From the NCBI RefSeq assembly GCF_032854445.1, contig NC_088300.1, positions 10,943,191 through 11,007,190 of the forward strand: a stretch of 64,000 nt of DNA, given 5' to 3'. Shown in pieces: positions 58,901 through 64,000 of this stretch; position 1 is the stretch's first letter, and each line of letters begins with the position of its first letter. This DNA is from Liolophura sinensis (taxonomy: Eukaryota > Mollusca > Polyplacophora > Chitonida > Chitonidae). The translations under genes and the position numbers were made by a program. The notes below the pieces were generated by a model that saw only the letters and a program-made list of their open reading frames with translations, did no database searches and had not been told where the DNA came from.

Positions 58901-61900
58901 AGAGAGTTCTTTGCTACTGTAATTCCTCAACTTTTTCACATGTTTGCAATGTGTTTATTCAAGCATATTCTTAAGGCATTATTCTATGAAGAATATACCA
59001 TACTTTTTGTGAGGCCCTGTAATTGGCTGATTCAACCAGTGGAGTTTTGCTTCAAAAATCAAATTAAAAATTTGCATAAACGTGCCCTGAATGTTGCTCT
59101 TTCATATAATATGCGAAACAGTGGAGGGATTAGGGTGACTGAATACTGTCTGAGGAATAAGTCTGCATGCTCCCATTCCCGTGTTCCTGTTTCTTTAATA
59201 TTCTCCCATGTCTCCATAAGTCCATGCTCCCATGTTCACATGCTCTTCATATTCTCCCATGTCTCCATAAGTCCATGCTCCCATGTTCACATGCTCTTCA
59301 TATGCTCCCTTGTCTCCATATGTCCATGCTCCCATGTTCACATGCTCTTCATATGCTCCCTTGTCTCCATATGTCCATGCTCCCATGTTCACATGCTCTT
59401 CATATGCTCCCATGTCTCCATAAGTCCATGCTCCCATGTCCACATGCTCTTCATATGCTCCCTTGTCTCCATATGTCCATGCTCCCATGTTCACATGCTC
59501 TTCATATGCTCCCATGTCTCCATAAGTCCATGCTCCCATGTTCACATGCTCTTCATATGCTCCCTTGTCTCCATATGCTCCCATGTTCACATGCTCTTCA
59601 TATGCTCCCATGTCTCCATAAGTCCATGCTCCCATGTCCACATGCTCTCCATATGCTCCCATGTCTCCATAAGTCCATGCTCCCATGTCCACATGCTCTT
59701 CATATGCTCCCTTGTCTCCATATGTCCATGCTCCCATGTTCACATGCTCTTCATATGCTCCCATGTCTCCATAAGTCCATGCTCCCATGTCCACATGCTC
59801 TTCATATGCTCCCTTGTCTCCATATGTCCATGCTCCCATGTTCACATGCTCTTCATATGCTCCCATGTCTCCATAAGTCCATGCTCCCATGTTCACATGC
59901 TCTTCATATGCTCCCATGTCTCCATATGTCCATGCTCTTCATATGCTCCCATGTCTCCATATGTCCATGCTCTCATGTTCACATGCCCTTTATATGCTCC
60001 CATGTCTCCATATGTCCATGCTCCCATGTCCACATGCTCTTCATATGCTCCCTTGTCTCCATATGTCCATGCTCCCATGTTCACATGCTCTTCATATGCT
60101 CCCTTGTCTCCATATGTCCATGCTCCCACGTTCACATGCTCTTCATATGCTCCCATGTCTCCATAAGTCCATGCTCCCATGTCCACATGCTCTTCATATG
60201 CTCCCTTGTCTCCATATGTCCATGCTCCCATGTTCACATGCTCTTCATATGCTCCCATGTCTCCATAAGTCCATGCTCCCATGTTCACATGCTCTTCATA
60301 TGCTCCCTTGTCTCCATATGCTCCCATGTTCACATGCTCTTCATATGCTCCCATGTCTCCATAAGTCCATGCTCCCATGTCCACATGCTCTTCATATGCT
60401 CCCATGTCTCCATAAGTCAATGCTCCCATGTCCACGTGCTCTTCATATGCTCCCTTGTCTCCATATGTCCATGCTCCCATGTTCACATGCTCTTCATATG
60501 CTCCCATGTCTCCATAAGTCCATGCTCCCATGTCCACATGCTCTTCATATGCTCCCTTGTCTCCATATGTCCATGCTCCCATGTTCACATGCTCTTCATA
60601 TGCTCCCATGTCTCCATAAGTCCATGCTCCCATGTTCACATGCTCTTCATATGCTCCCATGTCTCCATATGTCCATGCTCCCATGTTCACATGCTCTTCA
60701 TATGCCCCCATGTCTCCATATGTCCATGCTCTCATGTTCACATGCCCTTTATATGCTCCCATGTCTCCATATGTCCATGCTCCCATGTCCACATCCTCTT
60801 CATATGCTCCCATTGTCTCCATATGCTCCCATGTTCACATGCTCTTTATATGCTCCCTTGTCTCCATGTGTCCATGCTCCCATGTTCACATGCTCTTTAT
60901 ATGCTCCCTTGTCTCCATATGTCCATGCTCCCATGTCCACATGCTCTTTATATGCTCCCATGTCTCCATATGTCCATGCTCCCATGTTCACATGCCATTT
61001 ATATGCTCCCATGTCTCCATATGTCCATGCTCCCATGTCCACATGCTCTTTATATGCTCCCATTGTCTCCATATGCTCCCATGTTCACATGCTCTTCATA
61101 TGCTCCCTTGTCTCCATATGTCCATGCTCCCACGTTCACATGCTCTTTATATGCTCCCATGTCTCCATATGTCCATGCTCCCATGTTCACATGCTCTTCA
61201 TATGCTCCCTTGTCTCCATATGTCCATGCTCCCATGTTCACATGCTCTTCATATGCTCCCATGTCTCCATAAGTCCATGCTCCCATGTTCACATGCTCTT
61301 CATATGCTCCCTTGTCTCCATATGCTCCCATGTTCACATGCTCTTCATATGCTCATATGTCTCCATAAGTCCATGCTCCCATGTCCACATGCTCTTCATA
61401 TGCTCCCATGTCTCCATAAGTCCATGCTCCCATGTCCACATGCTCTTCATATGCTCCCTTGTCTCCATATGTCCATGCTCCCATGTTCACATGCTCTTCA
61501 TATGCTCCCATGTCTCCATAAGTCCATGCTCCCATGTCCACATGCTCTTCATATGCTCCCTTGTCTCCATATGTCCATGCTCCCATGTTCACATGCTCTT
61601 CATATGCTCCCATGTCTCCATAAGTCCATGCTCCCATGTTCACATGCTCTTCATATGCTCCCATGTCTCCATATGTCCATGCTCCCATGTTCACATGCTC
61701 TTCATATGCTCCCTTGTCTCCATATGTCCATGCTCCCACGTTCACATGCTCTTTATATGCTCCCATGTCTCCATATGTCCATGCTCCCATGTTCACATGC
61801 TCTTCATATGCTCCCTTGTCTCCATATGTCCATGCTCCCATGTTCACGTGCTCTTTATGTGCTCCCATGTCTCCATATGTCCATGCTCCCATGTTCTCTT

Positions 61901-62160
61901 ACATTCTTTATATGTTCCCATGTATGTCCATGCTCCTATGTCCTTTATAGGCTCCCAGGTTTCAATATGTCCATGCTCCTATGTTCTTTATTGGCTCCCA
62001 GGTCTCCACGTGCCCATGTCCTACATTCTTTACAAGCTCCCATGTATGTCCATGCTCCTATGTTCTTCATACACTCCCAGGTCTCCACATGCCCGTGCTC
62101 CTATGTTCTTTATAAGCTTTCATGTTTCCATATGTTCATGCACCCATCCTCCTATATTCT

Positions 62161-62202
<42 letters not shown>

Positions 62203-63545
62203 CATGTACTGTTGTAGGAAGAAGAGAAAGCTGTCCTGGATGATGAACCGGTTGTGAACCAGGGGCTCGGTGCTGCACTGTCACTAGCCATGAAAAAAGG
62301 TCAGTTAGACTTCTGGGTAGCCCCTCCTCACAAAGTTATATAGGCCCTCCTCACACAGTTAGATAGCCATATACACACACATTTAGGCCCTCAACACACA
62401 TTTAGACAGCCGCTGCAGGCACAGTTGGATAGACCCTCAACAGGTAGTTAGATAGCCCTCCACATGCAGTTACATACCCTCTCCATATGCAGTTACATAG
62501 CCCTTCCACACACAGTTACATAGGCCTTCCACACGCATTTAGATAGCCTCTCCACACACAGTTGCAGATCCCCTCTACACACAGTTAGATAGCCCCTACA
62601 CACAGTTAGATAGGCCCTCAACACACAGTTAGATAGCCCCTGCAGGCACAGTGAGATAGCCCCTCAACACGCAGTTAGATAGCCCCTCAACACACAGTTA
62701 GATAGCCCCCCCCACATGCAGTTGCATAGCTTCTCCACACAGTTACATAGCACCTCCACACACAGTTGCATAGCCCCTCTCCACACCGTTGCATAACCTC
62801 TCCCCACATGGTTGCACAGCCCCTCCCCACACGGTTGCACAGCCCCTCCACAGTTAGATAGCCCCTCTACATGCAGTTAGATAGCCCCTCAACACACAGC
62901 TGGATAGCCCTTCCACACATAGTTGCACAGCCCCTCACCACACAGTTGCATAGCCCTCCACATGCAGTTAGATAGCCCCTCCACTTGCAATTAGATAGCC
63001 CCTCAACACACAGTTGGATATCCCCTCCAAACATCGTTGCACAGGCTCTCCACAGTTGTCCACACAGTTGGACAACCCCTCCACACAACAATATTCATGG
63101 TTTGGGAAGAATATGAGTAAATGATTGATCTACCCTAATTTTTCAATATCTTCAACAGCCTTTTCAAACATTCTAAAAGAACTATGGGGAGAAATAATCT
63201 GCATAGTATTGTGAAGCTTGCATCTTTAGTGACAAAATGAAATCATTTTAATATCCTTTTTGTAGTAACTATGCATAAATTACACTAAAAGAAGTGCTTT
63301 AGTGATTGAAAAGGTTGAAGATTTACGGTAAGTCTTTTACACTGTAGTTTCTTTCCATAGTGAAGACATACATGGTGTGCTGATAAGAAATCATTCCCTT
63401 CATGTCTTCTTGCAACTGACATATCACAGCTCTTGTTGTCTGTGTACACAGGTTACTTGGAGCAGGAATTTAAGAAGAAAGGGACAGCTCCGAAGCATGA
63501 ACACATCCAGGCCCAGAATTACTCCATAGAGGACAAGAGATATGA
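43971..63545 (+). CDS. SART1: SART1, U4/U6.U5 tri-snRNP-associated protein 1 (3' end off window)
   Basis: Exons: 43971-44205, 45980-46049, 46848-46903, 47294-47429, 47868-47970, 48794-48871, 49138-49234, 51420-51559, 52638-52710, 53018-53091, 53408-53467, 54283-54404, 56284-56456, 56762-56898, 58071-58232, 58573-58680, 62218-62299, 63452-63545. All phases agree (2000 nt, 666 codons). It starts [19 protein letters not shown], an RS-like basic region, followed by the family blocks [62 protein letters not shown] and [15 protein letters not shown]1/Snu66 helps assemble the tri-snRNP into the pre-catalytic spliceosome in the nucleus. Roughly the last 130 residues are beyond 64 kb. The exon 14 end is ambiguous because of a donor ladder, and the exon 15 acceptor (TTTTGGAG/GTGGCA) is the weakest. 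Confidence 0.93.
44495..45010. repeat. ~170-bp tandem repeat in SART1 intron 1
   Basis: Three to four diverged units contain GGAAAAAGTAACCATGCCCC and a GATATAGCCCC word. Some units carry long C runs (near 44581 and 44671). Confidence 0.8.
45447..45715 (+). mobile_element. SINE family B, full-length, SART1 intron 1
   Basis: It has a complete tRNA-like head (GGCCTCCGTGGCTCAATCAG), the B-box region GTGAGTTCAAGTCC, the conserved core and a poly(A) tail. The flanks GAACGTTGAC and GAATGTTAAC look like a slightly decayed target duplication. Confidence 0.85.
46380..46555 (+). mobile_element. SINE family B fragment, SART1 intron 2
   Basis: It lacks the tRNA head and contains GGTTTCCCCCACCATTATGC and the AATAAATAAATAAAT tail. 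Confidence 0.7.
47590..47765. repeat. ~33-bp minisatellite, SART1 intron 4
   Basis: About five units contain TTTCTGTAGTCATTGTCATG with changes. Confidence 0.75.
49235..49745. repeat. ~47-bp array derived from the exon 7 end and its donor
   Basis: Exon 7 ends GACATTGCAGGATCAAG followed by donor GTGAGATAACT. The intron continues with about 11 diverged copies of that same exon-donor block; many keep CAAG/GTGAGA or CAAG/GTAAGA. The first intronic copy still reads [11 protein letters not shown] in frame. Related scraps recur near 50985-51050 and 51310. Confidence 0.85.
51053..51309 (-). mobile_element. SINE family B, full-length, SART1 intron 7
   Basis: This is a complete antisense copy with the tRNA-like head at about 51240-51309. 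It is flanked by a perfect 13-bp direct repeat, CTGGGCAGAAAGA, at 51040-51052 and 51310-51322. The target lies in a scrap of the exon-7-derived satellite. Confidence 0.9.
51640..51850. repeat. ~72-bp repeat, about three units, SART1 intron 8
   Basis: Units contain CCACTGTTCCCCACTCG and CTTGTATGGCCCAACTC. They start about 80 bp after exon 8. Confidence 0.9.
52820..53000. repeat. ~42-bp repeat, four units, SART1 intron 9
   Basis: Units contain TTAAGTAATGAGAGTAATTC and run up to the acceptor of exon 10. Confidence 0.85.
53810..54005 (+). mobile_element. SINE family B, internally deleted, SART1 intron 11
   Basis: The head reads GCCTCCATGGCCGAGGTGG. The conserved core is largely missing, but ACACCAATCAGATAAATAAG remains at the end. 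Confidence 0.7.
54667..54714 (+). repeat. Unspliced partial copy of SART1 exon 12 in intron 12
   Basis: About 48 bp match exon 12 (about 54305-54352) with one difference, encoding [13 protein letters not shown]. There is no acceptor or donor around it, so it is not a usable exon. Confidence 0.85.
55046..55313 (+). mobile_element. SINE family B, full-length, SART1 intron 12
   Basis: It has a complete head (GGCCTCCGTCGCTCAGTCGG), core and AATAAATAAATAAATAA tail. The flanks share CATATACACTT, which fits a target duplication, although the same word also occurs in the neighbouring repeat. Confidence 0.85.
55314..55745. repeat. ~33-bp minisatellite, SART1 intron 12
   Basis: Units contain CACTTCAGTCAGTATTACCTG, with ACCTACA spacers. 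Confidence 0.85.
55746..56240. repeat. ~27-bp minisatellite next to the exon 13 acceptor
   Basis: Units read CTGTATCTTCACGTCAGCCAG, in about 18 copies, ending roughly 45 bp before exon 13. Each contains a pyrimidine-rich stretch followed by CAG, resembling weak acceptors. The plus-strand 341-codon frame here is a repeat effect joined to exon 13. Confidence 0.9.
56851..57527 (+). repeat. 48-bp splice-donor ladder after SART1 exon 14
   Basis: Fourteen 48-bp units are present. The first is the end of exon 14 itself (starts GCTAGG). The next thirteen start at 56899 and every 48 bp to 57475, and each begins GTAAGG. Each of the first thirteen units ends CAGAGAAG. All units are open in the SART1 frame ([16 protein letters not shown]-type), with a stop only at 57526. 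Every AAG/GTAAGG junction is a plausible 5' splice site in phase 0. Whether the extra units are coding or intronic cannot be told from DNA alone. Confidence 0.9.
59205..61925. repeat. 51-bp satellite with higher-order structure, SART1 intron 16
   Basis: Over 50 units of the type CTCCCATGTCTCCATAAGTCC...TTCACATGCTCTTCATATG are present. Variant units (CATAAG/CATATG, CCATG/CCTTG, TTCAC/TCCAC, and a shortened ~36-bp unit at about 59564, 60307 and 61311) recur in the same order, defining larger blocks of about 0.74-1.0 kb. Long open frames in several frames of both strands follow from the 51-bp (17-codon) period. Confidence 0.95.
62168..62199. repeat. (TA)n microsatellite before exon 17
   Basis: A pure TA run lies just upstream of the acceptor GTACTGTTGTAG. 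Confidence 0.95.
62320..63080. repeat. ~26-bp minisatellite, SART1 intron 17
   Basis: Units contain CACACAGTTAGATAGCCCCT with many variants (about 28 copies). Confidence 0.9.
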
Positions 63546-64000
63546 GTAAGATACCATTATTCTCTCTGTTGCCCAACTTCTCCAGTCCTAACAGGTGTTA
63601 ACTCCATTACTGTCAGATTAAAGGAAACAAGGGACACATGAAATGTTTGGTTTTTAGTCTATTGTTACAAAGTAAGGCGCGATATTGTGGGTGTGGGGGA
63701 AAGTGGAGTCGATCTTGGTGTCTGGGCAAGTCATTTTGTTAAAGGATTTTTGTCCAGATTTGTTACTTAATCATAATTAGCTATCCCTGTATATATTGTT
63801 AATTGAGTTTCAAAAAATATTAAAATAGGGTACATTAATCTGAGTAATATGACGCTTGAAATCACTAGATAATGAGGATGGTTTTATGCATTTTTTCTGC
63901 CAACAATCGGTATTATGTCATACAAGATCAACCTTTACGAGCTGTCACAGCCTTGCCATTTAGCCAATTGAATGTTGAAAAAACTACAAGAGTGACAACA
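63546..64000 (+). other. SART1 intron 18, partial
   Basis: The intron begins GTAAGA after TATGA (phase 2) and runs off the window. No further exon is seen. Confidence 0.7.

Noticed and set aside
59893-60822. 309-codon minus-strand frame of [17 protein letters not shown]-like repeats
   Set aside because: Same satellite read antisense; no start context, splice sites or non-repeat domain.
59889-62243. 784-codon plus-strand open frame, with others of 701, 541 and 422 codons nearby
   Set aside because: They are produced by a 51-bp satellite (17 codons) in a SART1 intron, open in several frames on both strands, and are bounded by normal SART1 exons at 58680 and 62218.

Overview
The window is animal nuclear DNA, most likely from a mollusc or a close lophotrochozoan. 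It has intron-rich genes with GT-AG boundaries, many tRNA-headed SINE copies (one family resembles the Meta-type SINEs reported from bivalves), a decayed Ty3/Gypsy element, a Harbinger-type remnant, and an unusually heavy load of minisatellites. No rRNA, functional tRNA, CRISPR or prokaryote-style operon is visible.

Layout. 1-6 kb is intergenic, with two SINEs, a foldback hairpin and a Harbinger-derived element. Two unrecognised secreted-protein genes lie on the minus strand at 6.4-7.4 kb and 11.5-13.9 kb; each has a signal-peptide exon. From 16.2 to 24.6 kb (minus) is a complete eight-exon gene for a secreted antistasin-like protein. Its two-exon cysteine-rich module is repeated because a roughly 3.1-3.3 kb segment is tandemly duplicated; the duplicated exons are identical and join in frame to give a predicted 264-residue protein. 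24.7-33.8 kb holds repeats and one doubtful coding remnant. From 33.8 to 43.7 kb (minus) is an ASB3-like ankyrin-repeat gene (567 codons in six exons) whose last intron contains the Gypsy element.

From 43.97 kb to beyond the right edge (plus) is SART1, the U4/U6.U5 tri-snRNP protein (yeast Snu66 homologue). Eighteen exons, 2000 coding nucleotides, are assigned with consistent phases; the C-terminal part lies outside the window. ASB3 and SART1 are head to head, with 286 bp between start codons, so a shared bidirectional promoter is likely.

The most unusual feature is in SART1. Most of its longer introns contain a different tandem repeat, and at two places the repeat is made from the end of the preceding exon together with its 5' splice site. 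After exon 14 this gives a ladder of thirteen 48-bp units. The first twelve end in another AAG/GTAAGG donor, all stay in frame, and all have the same phase, so use of any rung would add whole 16-residue charged blocks to this spliceosomal protein. A related donor-containing duplication lies next to ASB3 exon 5, and an unspliced copy of part of SART1 exon 12 lies in intron 12.
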